NCBI GenBank assembly: GCA_021234155.1 | Contig: JAJEKV010000004.1 | Location: 25,961,831-26,025,830, forward strand | Length of the DNA: 64,000 nt | DNA from: Isoetes taiwanensis | Taxonomy: Eukaryota; Streptophyta; Lycopodiopsida; Isoetales; Isoetaceae | Reading direction: 5' to 3' | Part shown: in pieces, positions 37,601 to 49,808 of the stretch | Numbering within the stretch: position 1 is the first letter of the stretch | Layout of the letters: each line of letters opens with the position of its first letter | Notes under the pieces: model-generated | Seen by the model: the letters and a program-made list of their open reading frames with translations, nothing else | Database searches by the model: none | What the model was told of the DNA's origin: nothing | Translations under genes and position numbers: made by a program

Positions 37601-40299
37601 CGTGACGACTGCGGCATCTTGCGAGCGGCGGTCAAGTCGTCTGGTGGGCGGCAGTGAACGACGTCGGCACGTGGCGTGGCGTCTCCGCCGCAGGAGCAGT
37701 GCCTGCCATCAACGGTGGCGAACAGCGGCATTATACTGCGGTGTCAGGCATATGGCGATCAGCCCTTCCTCCCTCAACGGGGCCAAGAGGCGTCCTCCAA
37801 TCGGCCGCTTATCAGTCTGTCCCTTGACAGTCCATGTATTTCCAGCCTCCCGACATCCAACGCAACACCATGGTTCTCATTATAAATCACCATTAACTCC
37901 ACGTTGAGTGGCGCGCGCATTATTGTCTCCACGGTCAAACCACGGTCATTACAACAGCTTAACGGGACATTTTATAAGCCGACGCTTCTGTACGATTGCC
38001 GCGGTTCGCTGTTCGTCGCCGCATTAAATGAGCCACGATGGCCGATGTCTGGTTCAACACGCCCACCACTTTGCGCTCAACACACCGAAACATGTCGCCA
38101 TGGGCGCGCATCACGGAAAGTCGTCGCTGAAAATGCGGCTGTTCCAGCCACCGCGCCAGTGGCATGCCCAGACGCTCACGGGTCCGTAAACATCAAAGAG
38201 TCAGAGCCGAGGGAAGGCTGATTTAATCTCGCAGCAGCACCGCGAGCTGCGTTATTCGCCCAGCCGACCGCAGCACCAGCCGAGCGAGAACATAACGGAG
38301 AGTCGCGGTCACGGCTCGATCGTACGCCCGACCATTGCCAACATTTCAGTCGATTTGCAGCCGCAAGATATTGTTGCTCCCATCGCAGCAGCCTCGATGA
38401 CAGCTCAATTAGTAATCGTTGAGCAAAGATTACGATAGATCGTTAACTTATCAGCAGATCATCTGTTACAGTTGAGAAAGCAGTTGTAACGACATCATCC
38501 TCGGCAAAGCGCCCGCCGCCGAGACTTTCAATCGCAGCATACACAGTACGTGTCGGGTGCGCCAGCGTATTGAGTCGAGCCCCAGAAAAACATGTTTATT
38601 TTCTCCGCGATGGCGACGAAGAGGAACGAGATTACGATGTCTTTCCATTCGTACGGAACTTCCGTCATCGCGCCGTCGGTGAGTCGACGAATCGTCGCAT
38701 CATCGCAGTTTGCCAGAATGACACTGACCACCTGGCCCGTTGTGCCGACTTTAACCACGGCTCAGTAGCCCGAACATCCTCGGAAGATGGCCTCGGGCCC
38801 TTGACCGCCATCTCGACGCATGGTAAACCAATGAGTTGCCATAACATTGATTGTACGGGATGATGATCGCCATCTCGGTGCGAGGTCGCGGGTTGCTCGA
38901 TCTCACAACGAGTTTCGTGACGAGGAATGCAAGAAAGAGCACGATGGTCGTCAACGCCCACCGCGATTACAACGTAGCCGGACGAACATGGCGAGCAATC
39001 GTGCATTGTTGAACCTTTCGATGATTCATTTTTCCGATAAGTTGTAGGAACAGCCAGCAGCGATTGTGTAAGGGTCGATACATCATAACGGGATTCTGAG
39101 GTTAGATAAAATCATAATACAGTCGCCTCACATTTACGCCACACGAGCCTGATTGCCGATCCACCAAATTTCGAGCATCGATCTTTGGTCGCGGTACCGT
39201 AACGCCCGTCGAGGTCTCCGTCTGGGCGAGCAGCGGTCACCCGATGAAGCGGTGATTTTGACCCACAAGAGAGCGTGAGAACAATCATTACATCGAAGCT
39301 CCGCTCGATCTTTTCAGATCGCATCGAGTTGAAATTGTCGGATGAAGACTGATACCGCACTTACTCAAAGCCATTGTCGCTGATCTGGACACAGAACCTC
39401 GTCGAGATTTCGTCCCTCATAATATTGCTGTTACCGAGTGCGATGAGACGGGCTCAGAATCTGGTGAGAACATCCAAGAAGAACCTGCTGCCGCGGTGAC
39501 GCAGCGACAAAGTAATTCAACATTTGTGACGCACGGAAAATGAGTCTGCATTGCTCCTTTGATACCGCGCATTTGTTGATGAGCCGAACCGGTGATCAGT
39601 TCACATCGCTCGAGCGGCCACGATCGCCCACATTTACAGATCGATTACGCGCAAGTTCCCCAAGATAAGCAAAGACCAGATGATGAAAGTTTCTTCAACA
39701 CGTTCCCTTACCAACCGTCAGCGATTACAGTCATGCCCAGACGACAGCCAGAGCCCGCAGGCCCGACAACGACCCCCGCCGACGCATGGCGGGAAGAAAC
39801 GGTTCTCGGCGGCAACTCATAATCATCCGATACACCGCCACGAAACGGTTCAACCTGAAACGGCACTGCACGCACCTCGCCTTCCGCTCAGCATCTGCAT
39901 GAAACACTGCAAGACACAGAGCTGGCGATCTGAAATCCTCATCCGAGGAACCAGCCTGGGCCGAACACAGTTGCAGCCTCTGTCGCTGCCCTGTTGTTCG
40001 ACCCGCCTCGGAAGCCTGTCTTGTTAAGAGGCTCACCACTGCACCATTACCGTCCAAAGCAAAACACCATGGTCAGAACCAACATAAATACATAACTTCC
40101 ATAAGCAGTAGACAAATACTGGGAATGATGCCCACCACCACGCCTGGTTGTAGAACTGATGAGTATGCCATCTCGAATTAAGTTCATCGACTTCGGTTAA
40201 AGTCCAGATAATCGCTGGTTATCCCATTCTGAAACATTAAAGTCGGAGAGAATTTGAGGCCAGCAAAATCTGCGTCGGCCTTCACCATTGGCGCAAATC

Positions 40300-42350
40300 T
40301 TCGCGTCGGGTTTTACCGATATTGGTCAAAGCCTGACTTCGTAGCTGAGCCAAGCATTCACGCCGGTAATGATCGTCTGTTTAGTGAACCATTTGACACT
40401 TACACTTCGAACGGTTGCCGTCAATCTTTATTCTTCGATTACTCGAATCGTGATATCAAGACATCTGGAACGAAATGATTTTACCTTTTGATCCAACCAA
40501 CAACTATTTTGAGTGAAGCAGCATGCTCACCTCCCATAGTCGGTCAATTTGGGTCAGACACGAATCAATGACGGTTTCATTCACATGCGTGAGCCGAGTG
40601 AGCATGATTTGCACAGTTTCGCGTCGCTCACCATTGTGCCCAGTCGAAAATCTCGATCTTTCTCGATGACTACGTTTCTTTGGGGTCAGCAACCACGACA
40701 TCGACCGCTTCGAACGATGGTCGCGGTATGCGATCTGGTGAAACAGAAATTTACGCAGAGTTCAATGCGTCATTTTGCGAACGCGATAAAGCTCAATGGC
40801 ATCTGCGCCGCAGTAACGACCTGACGGCACATTATCTTGCAACACTGTCGCCGCATTGCGCCCTGGCGCCCGTCCGCCCATGCTGGTTCGCGAGCACCGC
40901 ACGCCGAGGCCCCGCACGTCGACCAGGTCAACAAACAACACCCCATTTCAGCGCCCCAACCAGCAGGCCGTGGCGATGACGCCTGTCACGCGCCGACATC
41001 GGCCAGCGAGGCCCTGAAGCGCCATCGCGGAAACCGAACATCAACCGGCCAGTAACACCGCCACCGCCCACCCACCGCGCTCACCAGCAGCCTGAGTTCG
41101 CGTTCCACGAATACGATTTCCTTTTTTACACCCATTCCGCGAGGCAAGAGGGCGTCGCTTTTCAACGAATCCCGGGAGACATTCTGACCGGGAGGAAGAA
41201 AGCAGGTCACGATGCCACACACAGCAGTGGGATGGCATTTCAAACAGCGACGTGCAGATCATCACATATTCTCGCGGGAGGTTCAACGTTGTCAATCTGG
41301 ATGACGATCGTGCATCGCATGTGAAGTTCCGGTGTCAACCACTTAAACAAATCCTCCAGAATGAGCGTCAGCCGCACCGCTCAGCAGTGCTGCCCATTTG
41401 TCAGACAGGCCTGCGTCTCGGTGACCACACAGAAAATGGGTGCATCTTCCGAGAATGGCGAATCCTTGAACAGCAATACAACCTCTCACGCCCGCAGTCA
41501 GATAAGCCTGCACCATTTGCCCGAGCTATGCTCGCGCAGTAAACGGCCGATCCGCTGGTCGCCTTTTCAGGCTAACACAATCTCCTGGCAAAGCAGCTTG
41601 GAAGGAGTCCATATGAACAGCTGGCCTCGATCCCACCGGCAGGTTGAATGGGTGTGCCTGACATGATCCGTCTGCAGCTTTCTCGAGATTGTATCAGCTA
41701 TCTGAAACACTCCAGGACCACCTTAAAACCAACGGTGTGATCGCCTGGTGTGGAGGGCATGTCCAGCATCACCTCATTCCACTTCGACCGTCATTGCCAT
41801 CCCCACAGGTCCGACACCCAGCGATCAGAACACGAATATCTCCCAAGCTTGAAGACACCCACGGTCCATCGCCACCGTTCATAGCGCCAACGGAAACAAC
41901 CGATGGCATCAAGACCCAAACGTTCAATATCTCCACGAGTCTCCAACGGTGGTCCCTTTGTTGACCTCCAGCACACCGCCGGAAAAGCGAGCACCAGCGC
42001 AATACCAGCGTCAACCGCGCGATAAAGTCCTCCTGTCGTCGCGGCGAATTTGACTCGACAAATCGAACGTCCACAACGAGCACAGACTGGCGAACGCTTT
42101 TCTGTATCCTGAAGAACGGAACGGTCTCGCCCATGATTAATTCACGAACCACGTTGAACGCTGCAGTTTTCATTTCTTTTTGTCAATAACGATGGTGAAA
42201 CTCATTGTTCAATCTCTGTAACAAATCGCTTGAGCAACTTTCTAATTCTCGAGCCTGCCGCAGTTTAAGATGTCAAGCGACGGAAAGACACCGATACTCA
42301 TATTTTTCCAGTCCGCGCCATCGTTCAGCACAAACATCACAACCACCAGC
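40300..42350 (-). pseudogene. Left-arm copy of the gypsy pol region (GC-shifted)
   Basis: Nucleotide-level mirror of the gypsy element at 58.9-61.3 kb. Plus-strand 42013-42033 is the reverse complement of the RT stretch at 59245. At 41571-41585 is the counterpart of the RNase H stretch GVVLAQ. At 40927-40975 is the counterpart of the integrase stretch around EKWGIDFVG (CACCCCATTT here against TACCCCATTT in the reverse complement of the right arm). Almost no protein motif is readable in this copy because of the A-to-G-like changes on the coding strand and many indels. The ends are estimated by projection from the right arm. Confidence 0.65.
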
Positions 42351-43309
42351 CCTTTATTCACAGAATCTGGGAGTTGTGCGGTTACTAATCCAGCTTAAAC
42401 AGTCAGCAGAAATACCCAAACGGGACCGCCCCGCTGAATAGTCGCCACGAGCTGGCGGTCCGCCACCGAGCAGTTTCCATACGCCGATTCAGCCCAATGC
42501 CTTCCACACACTGCTTCCGATCCGCATTCGCCTCCATGCATTTCATAGCATCAGCTGCTGGCGGTAACATCGCTGTTCTCCGGAAACGTTATCGCCGGGC
42601 AGCGTTGCCCCCCGCGTCGCTTGGGAGTAATACCCATGAAAACAACGCATTTTGAGCCCGCCGTATAATAGACGACGCATTCAGAGGAAGAAACACTTAC
42701 GTCATGATGTGGTCTCATCTCCAACCTGGCGCGAAAGGCCAGAGTTTCACTGGTTACGTGGTGAGCAAAGATTCGGCAGCCGCATTTTGTCTCGCTCATC
42801 AAACCACCAGCGCGTCGTTTCCCATGGTGCTTCCCAGCTCTTGCACGCCCGGACGCCGACAGCGTTCCGCCGTACTTCCAGCGCAGAACCCGCGTTCCGG
42901 CAAGTCATTCGCTGGCACGCAGCCCGCGTTCACAGTATAACGCCAGCATGCCGTCACACGTTAGTGCCCGGAACACCCACAAGCCGCCAGCAGGATGGTT
43001 TGAGTTCCCTCATCCCCGCTGACGCCTCCCATTCGGCGTTGACGACATGATCCGGCGCCACCACCAACACATAGTCTCACTGCCAGATTTACCGACGCCC
43101 GCCAGGCAGGCCAGAGATCGCCACGTCCACGCAGAGTCATCGTGCTCAAAGATATTACAGAGTTAACAATTAACGCTCACCATAATAGTGATCGACGATT
43201 CGACAGACGTGATTAACATCACAGGCATGGACGTTCAAGAGCGATTATTTGCTCATTTTATGTGTGTTACGGATTTGAGTTTCAGCAGAGTTCGATGTCT
43301 GTCATATGA

Positions 43310-43930
43310 TTTATAACGTGATCTCGAAGATGATATAAAGCGTGATTCTGCCGCGTACATTGTATCAATCCACAAATGTAATGGAGTAATAATCATACGT
43401 CTATAACGGCCCAGAACGATTATAACCGTACAAACACCATGTCGGCTACGACAAGTTTCACCTGATTAATTCATCATTTTATCATTGTGAGCGTGTGATG
43501 AAGAGAATCACTGGCACGTGAAAGCACCGCACATCAAACAATATCTGTACCCATCCATATCGGTCGGAGCACGACAATGTCTCAACGGTCCAGAACGATC
43601 ACGTGAATCGCTAACACATCTGTACGCACGATTTTCCAAAGATTACGACCAGTTTCACCTGACACCATCATATCCACCATACGTGACGAACTGAATTGAT
43701 CACGGACACGTGAGTCAACTGAACACGAGTGCCCGTGGTTGACCTGACCATGAACGACCCCGAACACCAAGCGGCCACTGCACTGGCGTGGTTTCAACAG
43801 TCCCCATCCGCCTGACATGAACACCACAGATCCCGGAGTTTGAATCGTGCACGCACCCAGTACTCCCCGGATTGGTCACGGGATTTCGCCGAACTGTGAT
43901 GCATGGTTTCAGGGTCTCACCATATGGTCG
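43310..43930 (-). repeat. Left-arm copy of the post-LTR tandem repeats
   Basis: Mirror of 56.75-57.63 kb. The blocks ATTACTCCATTACATTT and GTGGATTGATACAAT are present on the minus strand at 43357-43395, and CTCTTCATCACAC then CAATGATAAAATGAT at 43470-43508. A roughly 180-bp periodicity is seen: (C/T)AACGG(C/T)CCAGAACGAT at 43401 and 43581, and AGTTTCACCTGA at 43453 and 43649. It corresponds to the duplicated unit of the right arm. The 44-bp tandem repeat of the right arm (57667-57754) is also recognisable near 43200-43310. Confidence 0.7.
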
Positions 43931-43939
43931 TAATCTCAT

Positions 43940-44412
43940 CTGGTGGCGAAAGAACTGGTCTCACACAGGGAATCTTGGCGTCGGGAACATGATGAATCTC
44001 GCACAGAGACCTGTGTGGCCAACCGAGCCATGGCTTAGGTTACCTCAGCAATATTATCGCAGCTGTCAGTGACGCCGACCAAAACACCGTAGCCAGGCCG
44101 ACAAGTCGGCCTCAGAAATTGCAGCCATCCTCGTCCGCACCGGCAGTTCGTTGCCAGCCCCTCCACGGCCGGTTCACCGCCAACTTAGAGTTTGAGCCAT
44201 TACCAGTGCCTCGCCCTGGAGAAAATCGGTTCATTGTCTCACGTTTATTGAAGAAAACGCCTCTTCCAACCAACCACGGTTCAATAAAACAACGAACAAG
44301 ACCATCATTGAACGAGTCCCAGCTCGCTGGCCGAGTCGCACGAATACCAGCCCAACATCGCAGAAGAGGTCTGCACCGCTGGTCAACCTTGTTTTCCAGC
44401 AAATCATCTCTT
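43940..44412 (-). mobile_element. Left-arm copy of the copia 3' LTR start
   Basis: Minus-strand sequence after the purine-rich GAAGGAAGAG (about 44408-44417) corresponds to the LTR start at 56294. The clearest match is 44235-44290, whose reverse complement reads TTGTTTTATTGAACC then GGAAGAGGCGTTTTCTTCAA, against TGTTTTATTAAACC then GGAAAAGAGGCGATTTTCTTC at 56446-56510. The lower end is uncertain. Confidence 0.65.
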
Positions 44413-47400
44413 CCTTCAAACCACCAGTTGACAATATTGAGATCAGGCCTTGGGTCCTGCTTAACGAGCCGCAGCAGCTTTTATGCGAAATGTCGGGCCA
44501 CTTAGCCTGGCAAGATCAACATAGCCTTCATTTGACCCGCAGATCCCCGGACAGCCCATCGCTGAGCCGACATGCTTTGTCCTTTCCTCACGTGCAATCG
44601 ATTTCACTCATAGCACGGGCCACCATCGGGTCATGATTTCATTGCTCAACCCCTGCCTCACCATCTGGGCAATCCCATTGTCTTCCCTGGCAACTGGTGA
44701 GTCAAAGATATTCTGTCACCGAACTCACACATACAGAACGCTTTCATACTCAAAGCGCGATTGTCATTCAGAAATCAGAGACTGCAGGTCGATCTTCATT
44801 CCAAGTTCACTCAACCGCACCCAGGCTGACACCCCCAAATCAGCACATGGTCAGTTCCACGACGTGCCGAGCACCTCAACAGCTGAGCACGCCCGCCCCT
44901 CCGCCCCAGATCACCGCCTCAACATATTTGCGCCCGCGGTTATGTCGTCTCGTTATTAGTCAGAAAGGCATAACGACCAGAGTTTGAGGTTAGGCCGAGT
45001 TCATTTCATCTCTTCACTTTGAATTCTGATTGTCAACACGCATGCCCGAAGCATGGTTTAACGCATTTCAGCCCCTCCAGATTAACCGCTTAACATAATT
45101 CAATACGTTCGTTTCTGATCTCAGCTCGCCATCTTCCCTTTGTTTCATCATCAATCTCCAAAACTTCTTGTTCTCGTCCGTCATTTGAAAACGCGATTCG
45201 TGTCGTTTTCATCATCTCACGTTCACACAATTACGACATCCGATAAAGCGCACGACGCAAAATAACTCCCTCAACCGCAGGCTCAGCCCACCTTCAGTTC
45301 TGCCTCGTGCCCGGTCCACGCACAGATAACACCGCGGCGATTGCCTTTAGTTTACGGACAAGTCCCCGTCACCACAACACACCCTTGCTCATCAGCGGTC
45401 GCTCGATGCAGGGCCCTTCAGCGGGCGGTACAGGTTGCAACATCCGATGACGGTCAACTAAAGCATTTGTCATCGTTAAAGAACCCCGACCAGTGTTCAA
45501 TTGAGCATGTTTCATAACTTTCCCTTTGCAAGCTCGACACCAGTTTCTGTATTGTATCATCGATTTCGTTTGATTCTAACACTATTCTTCAATACTTTTC
45601 CCTTCTTCAGCCTAACAAAATCACATGCTTGCGCATCCTGGTGAGTTAGCCCTCTTCAGCCTTGCCTCCATCTCAAGATCATAATCGCATTAACTACCTT
45701 CAGAATAGCGACGCAATCATCCTTCAGCTCGTCTCAGCCTTTCCATTCCCAACTGTTTCTTCAATCAATTCAAATTGTGTCTTCCTCTTTGCTCATGCCT
45801 TCAGTACCGCCCATGTTCAACAGTACCACCTTTCCGCACTATCTCCTCATCAACACACATTTCCGCGTCGTTCATGTCCGTCATCCGCATCTGTTCTTTA
45901 TCATCTTCATTTGATCAATCGCTTGTTTCGATCTGACCCCGTTTATTTGTCTGTAGATCACTTCTTTCTCATCGACAGAACATCTCCGCTATCGACACGA
46001 TTTGTCGATAAAATCGGCACTCTTCAGACCGCGATCATAACTGACCGCTTATCCATCCTTTCATTTCACGATGAATAATAGAATAACCATGTTTAAACAT
46101 ACAACGTCAATTACGAGATATCTCCACACAAATTTGGTACTATTTTAGTTTGGGGATGGCACAGTTTTGACCGACCGCAAGCCCCAAGAGTTTCCTCCCA
46201 CAATTTCGGGCAATTCAATTGTTTCAACATCAGCTTCCACCAGAACCACGGGGCCCCTGCTCTTTCAGCGAACCATTTGTCAGACTATACCGCAGTTGTC
46301 TTCGGCACCACAGTTTGACGCAAAGCAAATCATTCCTTTCTCGATACCATTTTCCACCCATCGAGCCCACATTTACGCCTTCTACTCAACCACAACAGCC
46401 TGAAAGCCAGAGCCTGAGATTTCACACCATTTTCACGAACGTGACAACATTCGCGATGCCCACTTCATGCCCGCAGGACCGAGCAACCGAGAATGTTCTC
46501 AATCACTTGCCTTTCGATTCTCTTTTCAATGGTATCGACTACTTTCCATTGCACACCCATCACACAGAATTCTCTTCATCATCACGATATACTCCATTCT
46601 TCATGTTTCTCAGACATGAGTGCATGAGCTGGTTCTCTGCCAGCCACACCGGTTTGCCCCGACCAGCTGACAGCCACACCATTCACGTGAATAAATCTCA
46701 ACCTTTGCCTCGACCAACCCATCACTACACATCTGAGTCAAACGCGACTTCAGAGTCCTGCCTCACCGTCGGACTTCAGCGAGACCAAATCCCCACCATC
46801 GCATCATCAAACTCCTTCCATAGCTGGCCATCTTCCCGTCCAGTCTTCGTTTCTGACCTTGGTTGCGCTCCATCATCAATCCCGCTGAATTGCTCAGAGT
46901 TTCACTGAGACAACCTCTGTTAATCGGGCCTCGGCCTCATTAACCCGCCACCCGCAATCATAAGATCGCACCGTCGCCATAGTCCTCTCACGATCACCCA
47001 TAAAGTGCCGACGTCTGACCATCAACCTTTAGCTCATGCAGTCAGATAGTCATTTATTTTACCTTTGTCTCTGTTCTTCTTCAAGTTCTTCGAGCATTAC
47101 GCCTCCCTCCACAGCACTAAACTCCTTTCCCTTTACCTAGACCATTCGATAAGTAACCTTAGTCCTTCTTCATCAAACCAGATTTTCCGATTTCGCCTTT
47201 TACCTCATTCCCGCCTTCCAGGCTTCCGCCTCCTCTTTACCTGCAGCGCTTCAAATACGTCAAATCCTCATTCTTCCTCATATCTGGTAACTGACCCTTC
47301 AGAACACTTTCGCAAACCGCCATCGAGCACATCAGTCTGTCGAAATAACCGACCATCCCTCTCCTTCTGTTTCACCTTCAATCATTGTTAGTCAATATGA

Positions 47401-47455
47401 CGTTTCTTCATACTGCAGAACTCACATGTCCCGCGCCCAGCTGTCGAACTCCGCA
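44412..47455 (-). pseudogene. Left-arm copy of the copia gag-pol region (GC-shifted)
   Basis: Minus-strand copia internal region in the same order as at 52.6-56.29 kb. A gag portion lies at 47098-47210 (AAGGTTACTT preserved). The pre-integrase zinc-binding stretch at about 46549-46580 reads CDGCA in frame on the minus strand, where the right arm carries an extra G. The RT N-terminal block at 45455-45640 reads DFVRLKKGK then TMTNALV, against DFVKPQEGK then AMANALE on the right. The 3' end at 44425-44442 has a shared CAGTTGACAATATTGAGAT. Copia Pol is a protease-integrase-RT-RNase H polyprotein. This copy has many stops and cannot be functional as read. Plus-strand frames over it, such as the 229-codon one at 46219-46908, are antisense shadows. 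Confidence 0.75.
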
Positions 47456-47640
47456 AGACGCCCTTCCGCGGAGGACCCGCGATCAAAGAACCGCACGCCG
47501 GGATTTAAAGAAAACAAGGAAGGAAGAGAGAGAACAAAGAACACGAGAACACGATGAGAACAAACTTGATCAATGATGACACATGAGCCTTCACATAGAG
47601 AGAACAAAATGGAGACAAGATCTAAAAATCATCTCAACCG
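47455..47640 (-). mobile_element. Left-arm copy of LTR-like tail
   Basis: Plus-strand GAGAACAAAATGGAGACAAG at 47601-47620 and GAGAACACGATGAGAACAAA near 47544-47563 are the reverse-complement counterparts of the R-U5-like region at 52335-52475. The homology continues past the AAATCCCG word at 47499-47506 into the leader (TTGATC then GTCCTC). This is one of the best-conserved stretches between the two arms. Confidence 0.8.
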
Positions 47641-47949
47641 GAAGCGCTGCCCACCGATACAGCAGGCGCCCGGCCCGTCACCGTCGGGATCCGGCGGGAC
47701 CGAGCGAGGTTCGATTGCAAGTCTCCGAACGCCCGACGTCGATGACGACCCGTCTCCTGTCTGCCCGGTCCCCTGGCGCAGCGCGTCCGCCACTGTCTCA
47801 TCGGAAAGCTGACCGACCTGACCCGACTGTGGCCCCACCCCACTGAAACAATCATCCGTCCCCGTCCACCAACGAAAGACCACGTTGTCCAGGTCCGCCG
47901 CGGGCGGCCCATCAGCGAGGCGCTGCAGTTCTCATGAGGCCCCAGCAGT
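47641..47949. other. GC-rich stretch, probable counterpart of the right-arm LTR U3
   Basis: Positioned where the right arm has 51970-52330. Only short words align (GTCGG then ATC then GAGG and GATT; GACC then TGAC then CTGTGGC then CCACCCCA). Very CpG-rich. No gene recognised. Confidence 0.4.
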
Positions 47950-48750
47950 GTCCTCATGTCTCAAACATATCGTTTCAGACGTCGTTTCACATGTTTTTCG
48001 AGGCGTAGTTTGAGGACCAGGCGTGAAGTTCAGTCGTTTCACGGAGTTGAGCGTACTGATATGCGCGCAGCTTACGGCCTGTTCTCGCGAGCGATGTCGA
48101 AAGCGGCGCAATCTCAACTGAGCGCACGTCTGAGGCGGCCCATAACGGCGCGCACGTCAAACAGCCACGGTTCAGCGTGAACCATACACGCGCAGTCTCA
48201 CAGCCCTCATAGCTGCCTCAGCCGCGGTCTACAACAGCGAACTTTGGCCGGGCCTGTCTCATGGGTTCCAGCGGCGCACCCTCAATCGAGGTTCACCTCG
48301 ATAAGCATGATCTGATACAGGCGCAGCTCCCCACCAGCCTGTCTCAGCCATTTGCCTCAGCCGTGAGCCCATGCCGCGCAGTTCCCAGCCTCATCCAGTA
48401 CGACCATGCTCGCCAGTTCATAACCAGGCGTAGCCTCGATAGTCATCTCATGAACCACGGCCTCGATGGCCTGATCAGCCCTCCTGGGCCAATCCGTCAG
48501 CCACGACCCTCACGCGGTTTTTAAGTAGGTGTATTTTATGGTCGCTTTTAAAGAAGTGTGGTCAAGTGGCGGGTTTATAACTAGGTGTAGTTTTTACAGT
48601 TATTTCAAGGAAGTATGGTTTTTTTAAGGCTCTTTGAGGCTATTTCAAGCAAAGCACCACCACTGAATATTGTTTGTGTGCTCAAATTTGGGAATGTATC
48701 GTATTGTTTTACATTCATGAAAATACCTTCAACTGCTAGGATCTAAGGTG
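47950..48750. repeat. Tandem array of 70-90 bp units, GC-rich then AT-rich
   Basis: Left-arm partner of the AC-rich array at 50.95-51.97 kb. Units contain ATAAC(C/T)AGG(C/T)GTAG and a following ATGG/ACGG word. Within this one array the unit at 48420 reads ATAACCAGGCGTAGCC and the unit at 48577 reads ATAACTAGGTGTAGTT: four differences in 16 bases, all C against T. Base composition switches sharply at about 48.53 kb inside the same repeat family. Confidence 0.7.
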
Positions 48751-49808
48751 GCTCAAAGATGCCAAGTGGGTCTCCAACATGCCTAGGGCGCCAACATGCC
48801 AAGGTGCGGCTCACGATGCCACCTAGGGCACCAACACGCCACCTAGGCTCAAACATGCCAAGGTGGTTCAAATATGCCACGGGCCCCTACATCCCATCTA
48901 TGTACCAACATGCCACGTGGCTCCACACCCAGGCTCCAACATGGAAGGTACCTAAACATGCCACCTAGGCTCCAACATGACACCTAGGTTTCAAAACATG
49001 CCAAGGTGGTTCAAACACGCCGCGTGGGCTTCTTCATGCCACCTAGGCTCCAACATGTCAAGGTGGCTCAAAATACGCCATGGGTTCCAACATGCCACCT
49101 AGGTCTAACTGCCAAGGTGGCTCAAGATGTCAGCTTAGGCACCAATGTTATTACAGCTCAACATGTCATAGTGGCTCAACACACCCAGGGTCTCAACATG
49201 CCACCTAGGCCGCAATTACGCCAAGGTGGCTCACATGCCAAGGTGGCGCAACATGCCTGTGGACTCCCAAACATGCCACCTAGGGCCCAACATGCCAACG
49301 TACCAAACACACCGGCCTCGAACATGCCACCAACATGCCACGCAGTCAACATTTAGGCTCCAACATGCCAAGATGGCTCAAACATGCCACGTGGGAGCCC
49401 AACACGCCACCCAGGCTCCAACATGCTGGCAGTGGTTAAAATACGATAGTGAGTCAGTGGACCCAACATGCCACCCAGACTAGCAAGATGCTGGGGTGGC
49501 TCAAACATGCCACGCCGGGCCCACACCGATGTTACAGTAAAAATTCTACCACACCAGGCTCCAACATGCCACCTAGATCCAACATGCCAAGGTTGCTCAA
49601 ACATGCCACATGACTTCAATATTATTTGGGTTTCAACATGTTGAAAGGTGGCTCAACATGCCACTCAGGGCTCCAATATTGGCCTAGGTTTCAACATACA
49701 AGGTGGCTCAAACATTCCATGTGTTCAATATGCCACTAGGCTCCAAGATGCTGCTGGTGGCTCAAACATGCGTGGTTTCAAATGATTGAATTTAGCTCAA
49801 CATGCCCA
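48751..49808 (+). repeat. Minisatellite, 19-20 bp unit, left orientation
   Basis: Tens of copies of (C)CAACATGCCA followed by one of three 8-9 bp endings: CCTAGGCT, AGGTGGCT or CGTGGGCT. In places they alternate to make a higher-order unit of about 58-60 bp. CCTAGG and CACGTG palindromes recur. There are no meaningful reading frames. The orientation reverses at the right end. Confidence 0.92.

Larger units (their letters stand above)
19501..38000. other. GC-rich, C-skewed block with diverged repeats and no recognised gene
   Basis: About 18.5 kb, GC-rich and in many places strongly C-rich on the plus strand (the 60 bases from 34081 hold 24 C and 9 G). Open frames overlap in several frames on both strands, none over about 200 codons and none with a motif I recognise. 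Diverged repeats recur within it (separate entries). The adjoining 38-48.5 kb block decodes as a base-shifted, reversed copy of transposons right of 49.8 kb. By inference this stretch is probably the continuation of the same arm, whose partner would lie beyond the right edge of the window. I could not test that here. Confidence 0.5.

Noticed and set aside
46219-46908. The longest open frame in the window (plus strand, 229 codons)
   Set aside because: It is antisense to the left-arm copy of the copia integrase region and has no family resemblance. The frame is open because the C-shift removes many A/T-rich stop codons.
19501-48530. Horizontally acquired bacterial or viral DNA, suggested by the GC-rich block
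   Set aside because: There are no long open frames or bacterial gene layout, and 38-48.5 kb aligns in reverse complement with the copia and gypsy elements to the right. The composition change occurs inside a single tandem array.
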